A DNA stretch of 64,000 bases from Punica granatum (GCF_007655135.1 NC_045130.1:9858001-9922000), one strand, 5' to 3'. Shown: positions 39,004-52,963, numbered from the stretch's first letter. Notes: a model not told the origin generated them from the letters alone. Numbers and translations are program-made.

Positions 39004-41770
39004 TCAACACCCAGCAGACATATTATGATTGCCTGTATTGTAAGTACCTCCTGGAGCATGTGGCACCCCACAGTACTCTGTGCTATATCCTCCAGTAACT
39101 GTACTGACTTGGCAACATAAACTCTTTCCCACTACTACCTCTGGTGGTGGAGAAGAAGCGGAAAAGACAGCTAACATTGAATCAAGATCTGAATACTGAG
39201 TTGACAGTGGTGACTCAATAGCAAACTCTCCAGTCTCCTGAGGTAAAAATGGTAAAACAACGGGGGCATTAACTTCTCTAACAATTTTTTAAAAAAAAAA
39301 GATATGTTAACTGCTAATAGCTTATTGTCATGAACGTTTAAAACAGAATGCACTTCTCACCTCTAGATTTGTTTGCTGAGAATCACAGCTTTGACCAAAA
39401 TAAAGTGCACTTGGACCCCCTCCTCCAGAACTATCTGATGAAGGGTGCACGTTGTACACTGATAACAACTCCTGCGGCATCTGCAGCTGCTCAGGAGAAA
39501 GTAATAGGAATTTGGTGGCATAGTAGGAGTTTGTAAATTTCAGTACCGGCATATATCAAGTATAAATGTACAAGCAATGCCATCTCACCTTGAAATTTGA
39601 TTCTTGACATGCACAATTCATGGAAACGACAGGCAACTCAGCACCTTGTCCATGAATATCCAATTGAGAATTTGTCTTACTACTACATCTACCGTTAAAA
39701 GATGCATTACCAATAAGGGGGTATATCTCCTCCGTAGGCATCATATGCGGAAGCTGAGGAGAAGATCCACATCCCGGTAAGACATAATTTAGTGATTGAT
39801 CAATAGGAGTTTGAGGAAAAATAAACTTATTGCCACCTTCTTCAGGAGAAACATCCGGATGATAGGACCAGTTACCATATTCTTGGTCGCATCCATCAAC
39901 GAATGTATTCTCAGAACAAGGGGATCGTTCCCTCATGAGGATCTGAGGGTCTTGCGGATCTTCAAGATCCGCTAATTGTAATGAATCGTAATATGTATCT
40001 TGAGCAGTAGGTGATCTCCCCTCAGAAGTAATCTGTGTCTGCTGAGGAGGAGAAGTGTTACACTCCAGTACATTGATGTTGGAAGATAGAGGCAGGTTTT
40101 GCGACTCCATTTTCGTATTGACAGATGCCTGAAACAAGAATGAAAGGCTCTGTTAAGCTATGCACTGATAGGCCCATAATGAAACCACAGAAAATTATAT
40201 TTCACCCGAAAATTTATTTCTTGAGCTCCATGATCAATGGAAAGAGAGCGCATCTCAGCACTAGCTTGTCCAAAATAACCCATTTGGGTAGTGCTAACAC
40301 TGCTGTTAGAAAATCCATGATCAATAGAAGGGAATATCTCCTCCATAGGCATCATCAGTTGATACAGAGGAGGAGATAGTATGTAAGGTGGTGTGCGATT
40401 CATCAACCGAGTAAAGACATTCTGAGGACTTTGATACTCGGGGGGGTATAGGGGGACATGCTGAAGAGGATATAGGAGACTCGATGATTCATCATTGAAT
40501 GATCGAGCAAAGACATCTTGAAGATGATACTGAGGAGGAGATAGGAAATTGGGTGATCCATAATTGAGTGGTTGAGCAAAGACATGCTGCGGATATTGAC
40601 ATTGGGGAGGAGATAGGAGATTGAGCGATCCATTGTTGTACAATTCAGCAGTTATATCCAGAGGGTATTGCCAACTGCCATGCTGTTGGGCATCTGGCGA
40701 TTGCTCCACCATGTACATTTGATGGAATTGAGGATCACTCAAGACCCGTGACTCCGTACAATCAGTTACTTCATCTGAAAGATACGACAGTCCCTGTTGA
40801 GTGGGTAACGCACCCTCCTGAGGAGAAGGTGAACTATACCCTGATGCATTCATATCTGACAAGCGAGTCCCACTTTGATGCTCCATAGTCATATCCTCAG
40901 ATGCCTGGAATAAGAAAGGTAGACTGTCATATCTCCATAGAGAAGTTCATGTCATAGATTTAAGGAAAGTCAGCAATAACCTATCTTGTCTCACCTCTGG
41001 GATTATTTCTTCAGGTTCATTTTGATTTTCAGATCCTGTAAGTGGTCTACAGGCATTATCTGAGTAATCAGGTTGCAGGACAGCAGAGTCGGTCATGTTT
41101 CTTCTCTTGTTTCGCCTCTTCTTATGGATGTAACACAGGCTAAAGCTCTATCCATAAGAATGAAGATACAAAACAACATCAACTTCTGATTCTTGATGTC
41201 TGTTGCAATGTTAAATGAAATACATGTTGCCATGATGTACATACTATTACAGGCAGTGGGAGAAGTTAGGTACCGGATCAGATTCGACAGTGTATTCTTG
41301 CATGGCCCAGTCGGTCGAGACTCGATTCTGCTGACTACCACGGTAATAGACCAGATTCCTCTGAGACCATTTTGTCTGATCGGTTTCCTGAGCCTTCCTT
41401 CCCTTACCAGTGGAATGCCAGAACCCTTCCTGAGTCAACCTACTGCCGCGGAGAGGGCAGAAGTAGTAGCACTCCTCATCACCACATGTAATGCCATACA
41501 TGTCTAGCCAAAAGCAGGCACGGAGGAAGAAGGATTCAAGACCCCAGCGAAAGGTAACTGTTAACATCACAAAAAGAGGAGAGCGAAAACATGAAGAAGC
41601 TCACCATAATACTTGTGAACGAGATCCTCAGGCTCTGACTGATAGATGTCCTGCTCAGGGATTAACGGATACTCCTGTTTCGGATTCTGGAGCTTTTTCT
41701 TCAAGTGATCAACAAGAGATTTATATGAGGATTTCACCCCATATCCCTCTTCCTTCATTGAGATCATCAT
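39004..41770 (-). pseudogene. NAC-family gene 2, probably broken
   Basis: Exons on the minus strand: 41605-41770, 41274-41503, a third near 41000-41160, 40206-40904, 39589-40128, then 39360-39530 and 39004-39240. Exon 1 reads MMISMKEEGYG, LVDHLKKKLQNPK, DIYQSEPEDLV; exon 2 keeps FWHSTGKGRKAQ, RNLVYYRG, WAMQEYTVE. Exon 2 is 18 bp shorter than in genes 1, 3 and 4, losing six residues before FWHSTGK. Near 39534-39542 about 85 bp are missing relative to genes 3 and 4, apparently between two AAATTT repeats, which removes the acceptor side of the sixth exon. The large exon has four or five SPPQ-Q-VFA-type repeats of about 26 residues. Confidence 0.68.
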
Positions 41771-42608
41771 GCTCACTTTGCTTGTCACCCAGAAGGGTAC
41801 AGGGCAAACATAGGATGGAAGGAAGAAGACCACACACCGCAAGGAGAACGCAGATTCCTGGCGTGAGAGTTAAGTAAAATGACCAGGTAGTGGAAGCTGT
41901 TGAACACTTCTCATCTTATGTGGACCAACACTTAATATAGTACAAAAGCATTGACTCAAGCTTGACTCCAAGTCCACTCCACTGTCCATAGTCATCCTTT
42001 CCCCCATTGAGTGAGAAGCTTCGCTTTACCCTCTGGTGGCTCCCACCACATATTCCCATGTTTCTGTCGCAGTTATAATTCTTGGCTTACCCTGTAAAAC
42101 AGTACAGCACACTGTCGAGTAGTCTCGAAGCCATCCATCCCTCTTTAGTCAGTCAAGAATAGATAATCTTGGGATTCTCAAGTACTCTTTGGCATTTTCA
42201 AAAGCTCATTCTGAATTAGTATTGTCCCTTGTAGTAGGTAGACATAATCAACAACTAATCTTTCCATTTGGACAAGCGTTGCTCCGAAACCGAAGGGTAC
42301 ATGCCATGCTTCCGTCCAACTTCAGCAGAGGGATAATAACTTGCATGGGTCATCATAGCATCTAAATATTATATATTTGTATATTCTATATAAAGAAAAG
42401 AGAGAGATATATTTGTGCATGCCCAGGACTCCAGGTGTGGTCCATTTAGTTTCTAATCAAATCCTCCGACTTCACTGGAATGTCTAATCCGGCCCCTCTA
42501 TCAGAATTCTCATAGGCTTCAACTCTCAGTTTAATAGCAGCTACCGCAAAAGCAGAGCTAAAACTGATGGACAGAGAAGCGAGTTAAGAAAGTCGATGGA
42601 GAAAACCT
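41771..42608. other. 5' flank of NAC gene 2
   Basis: Non-coding; conserved with 52614-52955 plus 54159-54685 (gene 3) and 36616-37480 (gene 1). The putative promoter lies here, but no clear TATA box is assigned. Confidence 0.55.
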
Positions 42609-43311
42609 TGTTGAGTATCCCTCCAATTAGGAGGAAGCTGGATTCAAATCATATTGGGCTTTTATCGGGCTTTAATAGGCCCAAAAATCCACCTTTGTGA
42701 GGGTTTAATTTTCAGCAAAATAGCTGAGCAAGGAGTGGAGTTATTGAGGCACAAAAATCAGCATAAACAGAATACAAAGAAGCAGCAGGGCAGTTTTTCT
42801 ATCCGACCAGCGAGAGATCAAACTTCGATCGGGACGTCAAACGAACTCCGATCGGGACGAAACTTTGATAGCGGCTTCACCACATGGGGGCTAGGTTCTG
42901 AACGGTCAGAATTCTTAGTCGAGCTCTCTAGGTGCTGTTACGGCTGGTTTTGTAAAACACCCTTGTGGATGACGAATTTTTGATGTACGGGTGATACAAG
43001 AGAGTGTGTCTCTTGCGTTTGGTGATCCAAAGGTTTACTCTTGATGAAAAATATTGGGTAATCTTCATTGATAGTGAATCCTTGATTCGAAGTTGGTCCC
43101 GTGGTTTTTCCCCACATCGGGGTTTTCCACGTAAAATTCTTGGTGTTCTTTTTCTTTATTGCTTGATGGTTAATTTGATTGGTTCCTATCTCGATTACAC
43201 TAGTAGGGGAGAAAGATTAATTGATGCTTTGTTGTTTGACTGAGCACACCCTTCCCAACAAGTTGTATCAAAGCCTCGGGTTAGAGAAGTTAGAGTTTTT
43301 CGGTGTTTTTG

Positions 43312-44195
43312 AGATGGAGGAGTCTACGAGATCTATGTTCAAGTTGAATGCAACCAACTACTCTATATGGAAGTCTCGGATGGAGGATCTTCTATTTTGC
43401 AAGGACTTGGACGATCTCATTAAAGGGGATTCGGCGAAACAAAAAGATAAGGATGACAAGGATTGAGAGCGCGTAAATCGAAAGACTATTGATTTGATTC
43501 GGTAGTGAATAGACAATAGTATTTATCATAATGTTGGTCAGGAGACAAATGCGAAAGCCTTGTGGGATAAGTTAGCATATCTCTACGTGAGAAAAACTCT
43601 GCAAAATAAGGCATTTCTCGTGAAGAAGCTTGTTCATCTTTATTACCAGGATGGAGGTGATATGGTTGTGCACATGGGTGATTTTTAAGATATCGTTAAT
43701 CAATTGACGAACTTGGAGATAATACTACCCGATGAGTTGCAAGCTTGTCTACTTTTAGGGACTTTACCGAATAATTAGAACACACTTGTGGTTGCATTGA
43801 GCAATTCTGCACCAAATCGGAAGCTATCATTGGCCACGATGACAGACAGTTTATTTAATAAGGAGACTAGAAGGAAAGGCTCTGTGATTTCCATTCGGTC
43901 TAAAGCTTTGGTTACGGAATAATCGGGGAGAAGTCAAAGCAGAAATTCCTCTTCCAAGCATGCTAACTCACGTGACAAATAGAGGGGTAGATCAAAGTCG
44001 AAGATGAGGAAAAGAGTCACTTGCTATCACTATGGCAAAGCGAGACACTACAAAAGGGAGTGTAGAACTCTGAAAAGGAATCAAAATGGTAACGGTGAGA
44101 GCAAGGAGGAGGACGGCACGACAACAGTGGTATATGATGGAGAGACCTACATTGTTTGTGATGAAACCTATATGAATCTCACGTGCTAGGACTTT
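43312..44195 (+). pseudogene. copia gag remnant
   Basis: Starts MEESTRSMFKLNATNYSIW, the copia gag N terminus, continues through several stops (for example near 43466 and 43503), and ends with a zinc knuckle (CYHYGKARHYKREC, near 44022-44063) in which the second Cys is replaced. Encodes a nucleocapsid in working elements. Confidence 0.85.
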
Positions 44196-47112
44196 ACCTG
44201 GGTTACAGATACAGGTGCCTCGTTTCATGTCACTCCTCATCGGGATTTCTTCTCATCTTACACTATTGGGGACTATGGTTATGTGAGAATGGAAAATGGA
44301 CAGTTATGCAAGATTGTCGGTATTGGTGATGTCTGTCTAGAGATCGAGCTTGGCTGCAAGTTGTTTCTAAAGAAGGTGAGGCATGTTCCAAAAATTCGCC
44401 TTAACCTAATCTCAACGGGTCAGCTTGATGATGAAGGCTACAGTAATGAATTTAATAGTGGGAGATGGAAGCTCTCCAAGTGTTCGTTGATTGTGGCATG
44501 GGGTTAGAAGATCGACACTCTCTACAGGCTGCGTGCCAAGCACAACTCCGGTCAGGTTAATATTGCTGAAAATTATACTATCGAGCTATGGCATAGGAGA
44601 CTTGGGCATATCAACGAGAAAGATATTTACATTCTCCCTAGAAAGCAGTCTTTGCCCGTCAAAGGTATACACTTGAGCACTTGTGATTATTGTTTAGCTC
44701 GTAAGCATATGAGAGTTTCTTTTGTTAGAAGTTGTCCCTCTAGATGCGATCATATACTTGATCTTGTGCATACTCATGTTTGTTTCATGTCGAATAGATC
44801 TATTAATGGTGTTCTCTATTTTATGACCTTTATAGATGATCACTTCATGAAGGTTTGGGCTTATCCTATGAAAACTAAAGAACAAGTGACTGAGATTTTC
44901 AAAAACTTTCATGTAGTAGTGGAAAGAGAAACGGGCATGAAGCTAAAATGTATCAAAACTAATAATGGTGGTAAGTACATGGGTCTTTTCGAGAACTATT
45001 ACAGGACTCACCGGATTAAACTTGAGAAGACGATACCGAAGACACCATAGCAGAATGGGCTTGCAGAGATGATGAACTGCACAATTGTTGATAGAGTTCG
45101 TTGTATGCTTTCTCAGGCGCAACTGTTTAAGTCTTTTTGGGGCAAGGTAATGAGGACAGCGATTAATCTTATTAACCTTACACCGTCAGTTACACTTGAT
45201 GGAGATGTACCCCAGCAGGTATGGACCAGCAACGAAGTATCGTTCAAGCATCTCAAATTCTTTAGGTGCATGGCATCTGTTCATAATCCTCAAGATGAAA
45301 GATCGAAGCTCGAAGCTAAGGCAAAACAATGATCTTCTCGGGTTATGTGCATGAAGAATTCGGATACAGATTTTGAAATCCTGATAGCAAGAAGACGATC
45401 AGGAATAGGGATGTTATGTTTTTTGAGGACCAAACAATCGAAGATTTGCATAAATTAGAGAAAGTCAAAGTAAGCAGCCCTCACAAGATCTTTATTCCTA
45501 TATCGATTGGTATAGAATATCGAGTGGAAGGGGTACCTGGTGAGTATGAAGAAACTATGACTTGGGGTGAGATTCCTCAAGTAGATGATGATGTGACTGA
45601 GTATGATACAAGCTCGCAATTACAGTTAGAGCCTACAGATAAGCTACCTAGAAGATCTGATAGAGTAAGACAACTTTCTACAAGATATCCCCCTCATGAG
45701 TATGTGTTACTAATTGACGGGGGTGAACTTAAGTGCTATGATGAAGCCGTGGCACATGAGCACAGGTTGAAGGCGATAAATGAAGAGATGAACTCCTTGT
45801 ATGAGAATCACGCGCATGACCTAGTGAAGCTACCACAAGATAAGAGAGCATTGAAGAATAAATGGGTCTATAGGTTAAAGACAGAGAACTCACGACCTCG
45901 ATACAAAGCTCGACTAGTAGTGAAAGGCTTCAACCAGAAGAAGGAGTTGACTTCGAGAATTTTTTCTCGCCCGTGGTCAATATGTCATCTACCTGAGTTG
46001 TTCTTGCATTGGTAGCTAGTTTGAATTCAGAGATCGAGCAGCTCAATGTTAAAACAGCTTTCCTGCATTGTGACTTAGAGGAAGAAATATATATGGAGTA
46101 GCCTGAAAAAGTAAGGAGCATTTGGTGTCCAGGTTGAGGAAGAGTTTGTATAGGCTTAAGCATGCACCTCGACAATGGTACAAAAAGTTTGACTCCTTCA
46201 TGTTGAGTCATGGCTACACACAGACCACTTCAGATCATTATGTGTTCGTAAAACAATTCTCTGATAGTGGTTTTATCATTTTACTATTATATGTGGATTA
46301 TATGTTGCTTGTTGGTCATGATATGAGCAAGATTGTAGAGTTGAAGAAAGAGATCAGCAAGTCCTTTACCATGAAGGATTTGGGACCGACAAAGCAGATC
46401 CTTGGAATGCATATTTCTCGTGACAGATCAAGTGAAAAACTTTGGCTTTCTCAAGAGAAGTACATCAAGAAGATTTTGGATCGGTTCAACATGGGTAATG
46501 TTAAACTAGTTTCATCACTACTTGCTTCTCATTTCAAACTTAGATCGGAGCAATGTCCTACAAGTGAGAAGGAGAAAGAAAAGACGAAGAAAGTCCCTTA
46601 CTCATCAGCTGTAGGGAGTTTGATGTATGACATGGTCTGTAAAGACTAGATATCGCTCATTCTGTTGGTGTGGTTATTCGTTTTCTCTCTAATCCGGGAA
46701 AAGAACATTGGAATGCGGTTAAGTGGATAGTGAGGTATCTCAGAGGAACATCAAAGGTGTGTTTACATTTTGGCATGGGTAAGCCGGAGTTAATGGGCTA
46801 CACAGATGCGGATATGGTGGGAGATATAGATTCTCGGAAATTCACTTCGGGGTACTTGATGACTTTTGCAGGGGAAGCTATCTCATGGCAATCAAGGCTT
46901 CAAAAGTACATGGCTTTGTCTACCACGAAATCCGAATACATAGCGGTGACTGAAGGTTGCAAGGAGATGTTGTGGTTGCAAAAGTTTTTGCAGGAGTTGA
47001 GCTTGAAGCAAGAGATGTATGTTTTATATTGTGATGGTCAAATCGTCATTCATCTTTGCAAGAATTTCACTTTTCCATTCGAGGTCGAAACATATCGTAT
47101 TAAGTTTCATTA
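44196..47112 (+). pseudogene. copia pol remnant (protease, integrase, RT, RNase H)
   Basis: Protease DTGAS at 44208; integrase HRRLGHINEKD near 44590, CDYC near 44690, FIDDHFMKVW near 44830, and TNNGGKY near 44960 where the expected Asp is changed; a TAG replaces Gln at 45048 in front of NGLAEMMN. RT begins near 45740; its catalytic motif reads YVDYMLL (near 46294) with the second Asp lost. RNase H has YTDADMVGD near 46800 and SEYIAVTEGCKE near 46935. Several frameshifts separate the parts. No working enzyme. Confidence 0.88.
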
Positions 47113-47908
47113 GATTAGAGATGTGTTGGAGTCTAAGTTGGTAAAACTAGACAATGTGCATACTGACGAGAATGGAGCTGATATGATTACAAAACCTCTC
47201 GCTAAAGAGAAGCTTCATGTTTGCCCGAATATAGCCGGTATGTTTGAAGTCTCCAAATAATTGAGAGGGAGAGTTTGTTTGGTATCCCTCTAATTTGAAG
47301 GAAGTTGGATTTAAATCGTGTTGGGTTTTTATCGGGCTTTAATAGGTCCAACCATCTACCTTTGTGAGGGTTAATGTTCTGCAAAATAGCTGAGCAAGGA
47401 GGGGAGCTATTGAGGGACAAAAATCAGCAGAACTACAGAATACAAAGAAGCAGCAGGGCAGTTTTTCTGTCCGACCAGCTAGAGATCAAACCTCGATCGG
47501 GTTGTCAAACAAACTCCAATTGGGACGAAACTTTGGCAGCAGCTTCACCACACGTAGGGCTAGGTTCTGAACGGTCAGAATTCTTATTCGAGCTCTCTCG
47601 GTGCTATTGTGGCTGGTTTTGTAAACTACCATTGTGGGTGACGAATTTTTGGTGTTTGAGTGATCCAAGAGAGTGTCTCTTGAGTTTGGTAGTCCAAGGG
47701 TTTACCGTTGATGAAAAACAAGTTGATCGTTGATTCGAAGTTGGTCCCGTGGTTTTTCCCCATATCGAGGTTTTCCACGTAAAATTCATGGTGTTCTTTT
47801 TCTTTATTGCTTGTTGGTTAATTTGATTGGTTCCTATCTCGATTACATTATTAGAGGAGAAAGATTAATCGCTGCATTGTTGTTTGGTCAAGCACACCCT
47901 TCTCAACA

Positions 47909-49728
47909 AACTTGAACATGGTAGGGGCATGGCAGCAGCTAACTGACAGGCTGAAGCTCTGAAAAGCTTGAAACTTTAGCAGACATTAGGAATCAAATAC
48001 GTTTTATAAGAAACAAATACATGAAGGAGAATCACTCGTGGAGACTAGCTAATAAATCAAAGTCCGGTAAACATTCACCTGTGCCTATTGGAGTCGGATG
48101 ATGAACCGCAGATATGATCGGTGAGGTAATTTGAACCTAAGTGTTCCATATTCACTGTCTGTGCCTGATTAATGAAGATGATAACTGACATCCTAGGGTT
48201 GATTCAGAGCTTCAAGCTTCTTCTTCTTCTTCTGGAACTTTTTTCGAGGGGTTAGTAAGCGGGCCCGCCCAATTGAACAAGTTAGCTTAGTCCTCACGGA
48301 TGTTCTGTTCTTGCTCTGCTTCTTTGGATGATAATAACAGCACTACAAACTGGAAATTTAAAATAATAATAATAATAATAATAACATGTTGATTAGAAAA
48401 AAAAATGCTGCTAAATCATTCAAATAATCTTCAAAAGATTAAAGAAAAAGAAAAGGAATTACTATGACACTAGATAATATTCACATCACTACTCGAAGAT
48501 GATGCACGAAAAGTGAGAACTCAACTTCCGTAACTCGCAGTTTCGCACTCTTAACTTACTTATTATGCGTATCATATACATAAAAATACAATCTCTGCAG
48601 TACTAACAGATGTGCATAAACAAGCTAAATTCAATTAATTTTCAATATGAAACTTAGACAACCTGCTGTTACATCTGCAACCATAATTCATCATTCAAAT
48701 AAAAATACAAGCTTCTGCAATATTTACTGTTTGAATAAGGGGAAAAAAAAGAAGAAGAAAGAAGCAGATCCACATTACAGCGGTGGCTCCTTAATTAGTT
48801 ACAAACTAGATCCATAGATATAGCTGAATGTCCCATAGTAGGAAATACATCAATACAACTGAGGCACAATCCAATGTCCCATAGTAGGAAGTAGAAGACA
48901 TATGAGGCATCTGAACACTAAAATCAAATGACCGATCTATAACACGATCGGAGCACTTGATTCACACAATCCCTAAAGTCTACTTTCCGATATACCGTCT
49001 CTCCTCTATAGAACCTCCCATAGTAGGAAGTAGAAGACATCTCAGGCATCTAAACACTTAATCAAATGACCAATCTATAACCCGATGATCGGGGCACTTG
49101 ATTCACACAACACCTGAAGTTCAATTTTCGATATACTGTCTCTCCTCTAAGGAACCTCCGGTAGTAGGAAGTAGATAACATCTCAGGCACCTGAACACTA
49201 AATCAAATGACCAATCTATCACACGATGATTGGAGCACTTGATTCACACAACTCCTGAAGTCTACTTCCAATGTACTCTCTCCTCTGTTGATCCACCAAT
49301 AAAATTATTGTGGATAGAGGAGTCTTTCACATAACTTTCTTAACCTAACTCCATATTACCTCCTGATGTAGCTCCCGGTATGAGAACCAATATTTTTTGG
49401 ATAGTACTGAATTTAGATTCGCTATCCTATACATCGATACGTACAATGCTTGAACAGCATAAACTAGATAGCTGAGTTGGGGATTTTGATAGCAAAGGAT
49501 TGAAGCGGTGGCCTTAAGAGGCTGTAACTTGAAGATTACGTCGGAAAATTTCGATGCAGGGTAGCTTGAACAGATGCCCTGAAGTAAGACAGATCATCCT
49601 GTAAAAAACAATTAGTTTTTTTGGTTCCATAAAACAAAAGGAGCTCGAAACGGAGGCTAGTTAATCAATAAACCACGGTAGAATATCTTTTGCTCACCTC
49701 TTGCAAAGTTCCGAGGGCTTCATAATTT
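47909..49728. repeat. 3' flank of NAC gene 3, with 140 bp unit repeated three times
   Basis: Nearly the same as 56664-58472. A unit beginning TAGTAGGAAGTAGA recurs at 48882, 49021 and 49162 (139-141 bp). Non-coding; may contain 3' UTR sequence of gene 3. AAT microsatellite near 48361-48385. Confidence 0.85.
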
Positions 49729-52613
49729 TCAACACCCTGCAGACATATGATTGCTTGTCTTGTAAGTACCTCCTGAAGCATATGGCACCCCACAGTATTC
49801 TGTGCTATATCCTCCAGTAACTGTACTAACTTGTCCACATAAACTCTTTCCCACTACTACCTCTGGTGGTGGAGAAGAAGCGAAAAAATTAGCTAACATT
49901 GAGTCCAGATCCGAATATTGAGTTGATGGTGGTGACTCAATAGCAAAACCTCGAGTCACCTGAGGTAAAAAAGGTAAAACAACGAGGGTGTTAACTTCAC
50001 CAACTATCCAAAAAAATATATATATGTTTACTGCCAATAGCTTATTGACATGAACGTTTAAAACAGAATGTACTTCTCACCTCTAGATCTGTATGCTGAG
50101 AATCACAGCTTTGACCAAAATAAAGTGCACTTGAACTCCCTCCTCCAGAGCTATCTGGTGAAGGTTGCATGTTGGGCACTGATAACAACTCCTGCAGCAT
50201 CTGCAGGTCCTCAGGAGAAAGTAAATCGGAATTTGGTGACGGAGTAGGAGTTTGTAAATTTAAGGTGGATTGTTGAGCTTCCTGAAATAACCAAGATTGA
50301 CAAAGAAGAGATCAGTTTTCCTAGACATTGCCAAATTTCAGTAGCAGCATATATCAAGTATAACTGTACAAGCGATGCCATCTCACCTTGAAATTTTTTT
50401 CTTGACGTCCACAATTCATGGAAACCATGGGCAACTCAGCACCTTGTCCATGAATATCCAATTGAGAATTTATGTTACTACTACATCTACCGTTAAAAGA
50501 TGCATTACCATTAAAGGGGTATATCTCCTCCGTAGGCATCATATGCGGAAGCTGAGGAGGAGATCCACATCCCGGTAAGACATAATTTAGCGATTGATCA
50601 ATAGGAGTTTGAGGAAATATAAACTTATTGCCACCTTCTTCAGGAGTAACATCCGAATGATAGGACCAGTTACCATATTCTTGGTCGCATCCACCAACGA
50701 ATGTGTTCTCAGAACAAGGGGATTGTTCCCTCATGAGGATCTGAGGGTCTTGCGGATTGTCAAGATCCGCTAATTGCAATGAGTCATAATATGTATCTTG
50801 AGCAGTAGGTGATCTCCCCTCAGCAGTTATCTGTGTCTGCTGAGGAGAAGACATGTTATACTCTGGTATATTGATGTTGGAAGATAGAGGCAGGTTTTGC
50901 GACTCCATTTTCGTATTGACAGATGCCTGAAACAAGAATAAAAGGCTCTGTTAAGCTATGCAATGGTAATCCTACAATGAAACCACAGAAAATCATATTT
51001 CACCCGGAAATTTACTTCTTGAGGTCCATGATCAATGGAAAGAGAGCGCATCTCAGCACTAGCTTGTCCAAAATAACCCATTTGGGAAATGCTAACACTG
51101 CTGTTAGAAAATCCGTCATCAATAGAAGGGAATATCTCCTCCATAGGCATCATCAGTTGATACGGAGGAGGAGATGGTATACAAGGTGGTGTGCGATTCA
51201 TCGACCGAGTAAAGACATTCTGAGGATTTTGATACTCAGGGGGATACAGGGGGACATGCTGAAGAGGATATAGTAGACTCGATGATTCATCATTGAATGA
51301 TCGAGCAAAGACATCTTGAAGGTGATACTGAGGAGGAGATTGGAAATTGGGTGGTCCATAATTGAATGGTTGAGCAAAGACATGCTGAGGATATTGACAT
51401 TGGGGAGGAGATAGGAGATTGAGCGATCCATTGTCGTACAATTCAGCAGTTATATACAGAGGGTATTGCCAACTGCCATGCTGTTGGGCATCTGTATCAG
51501 AGGATGCATTGTTAGGGTAAGGTGATTGCTCCACCATGTACATTTGATGGAATTGAGGATCACTCAAGACCCGTGACTCCGTACAATCAGTTACTGCATC
51601 TGCAAGAAACGACAGTCTCTGTTGAGCGGGTAACGCCCCCTCCTGAGGAGAAGGTGAACTATACCCTGATGCATTCATATCTGACAAGCGAGTCCCAGTT
51701 TGATGCTCCATAGTCTTATCCACAGATGCCTGGAATAAGAAAGGTAGACTGTCATATCTTCATAAACAAGTTCATGTTATAGATTTAAGGAAAGTCCACA
51801 ATGACCTATCGTGTCTCACCTCTGGGGTTACTTCTTCAGGTTTGTTTTGATTTTCAGATCCCGTAGGTGGTCTACAGGCATTATCCAAGTAATTGGGTTG
51901 CAGGACAGCAGAGTCGGTCTTGTTACTTCTCTTGTTTCTCCTCTTCTTATGGATGTAACACAGGCTAAAGCTCTGTCCATAGGAATGAAGATACAAAACA
52001 ACATCAACTTCTGATTCTTGCTGTCTGTTGCAATGTTAAATGAAATACATATTGCCATGATGTACATACAATTACAGGCAGTGGGAGAAGTTAGGTACCG
52101 GATCAGATTCGACAGTGTATTCTTGCATAGCCCAGTCGGTCGAGACTCGTTTCTGCTTACTACCATGGTAATAGACCAGATTCCTCTGAGACCATTTTGT
52201 CTGATCGGTTTCCTGGGCCTTCCTTCCCTTACCAGTGGAATGCCAGAACCCTTCCGGAGTCGACCTACTGATAACTTTGCCACTGCGACCACGGAAAGGG
52301 CAGAAGTAGTAGCACTCCTCATCACCAGATGTAATGCCACATATGTCTAGCCAAAAGCAGGCATGGAGGAAGAAGGATTCAGGACCCCAGAGAAAGGTAA
52401 CAGTTAACAACACGAAAGGAGGAGAGTGAAAACATGAAGAATCTCACCATCATACTTGTGAACGTTATCCTCAGGCTCGAACTGATAGATGTCCTGCTCA
52501 GGGATTAACGGATACTCTTGTTTCGGATTCTGAAGCTTTTTCTTCAAGTGATCAACAAGAGATTTATGTGAGGATTTTAGCCCATATCCCTCTTCCTTCA
52601 TTGAGATCATCAT
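49729..52613 (-). CDS. NAC-family gene 3
   Basis: Exons on the minus strand: 52448-52613, 52099-52346, a third near 51830-52005, 51004-51729, 50387-50926, 50081-50281 and 49729-49959, most with GT/AG borders. Start MMISMKEEGYGLK by comparison. Exon 1 lacks the subdomain A consensus but keeps LVDHLKKKLQNPK and DIYQFEPED; exon 2 has FWHSTGKGRKAQ, RNLVYYHG and WAMQEYTVE. The fourth exon has SPPQ-QYPQHVFAQ-type repeats; later exons are acidic and Pro-rich and end NHMSAGC. The 5' half is closest to gene 2, and the 3' flank is closest to gene 4. The phase at the exon 2/3 join does not fit the downstream frame by simple GT/AG splicing, so RNA data would be needed to fix it. Confidence 0.7.
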
Positions 52614-52963
52614 GCTCTCTTTGCTTGTCACCCAGAAGGGTACAGGGTAAACATAGGATGGAAGGAAGAAGACCACACACCGCAGGGAGAACACAGATTC
52701 CTGGCGTGAGAGTAAAGTAAAATGACCAGGTAGTGGAAGCTGTTGAACAGTTCTCATCTTATGTGAATCAACACTTAATATAGTACAAAAGCATTGACTC
52801 AAGCTTGACTCCAAGTCCACTCCACAGTCCACCGCATCGTTTCCTTCATTGAGTGAGTAGCCTCACTTTACCCTCTGGTGGCTCCCACCACATATTCCCA
52901 TGTTTCTGTCACAGTTATGAAGCTGGGCTTTACCCTGTAAAACAGTACAGCCCACTGTCAAGC

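Larger units (their letters stand above)
42609..47908 (+). mobile_element. Ty1/copia LTR retrotransposon, full length but degenerate
   Basis: 5' LTR 42609-43260 (652 bp, TGTTG...CAACA), degraded tRNA-Met primer site at about 43263-43275, internal gag-protease-integrase-RT-RNase H, polypurine tract at 47261-47273, and 3' LTR 47276-47908 (633 bp). Flanks AACCT (42604-42608) and AACTT (47909-47913) are the target duplication with one change. Gene order with integrase before RT defines copia. The LTRs have diverged clearly and the coding region has many stops and frameshifts, so it is inactive. It lies between NAC genes 2 and 3. Confidence 0.93.
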
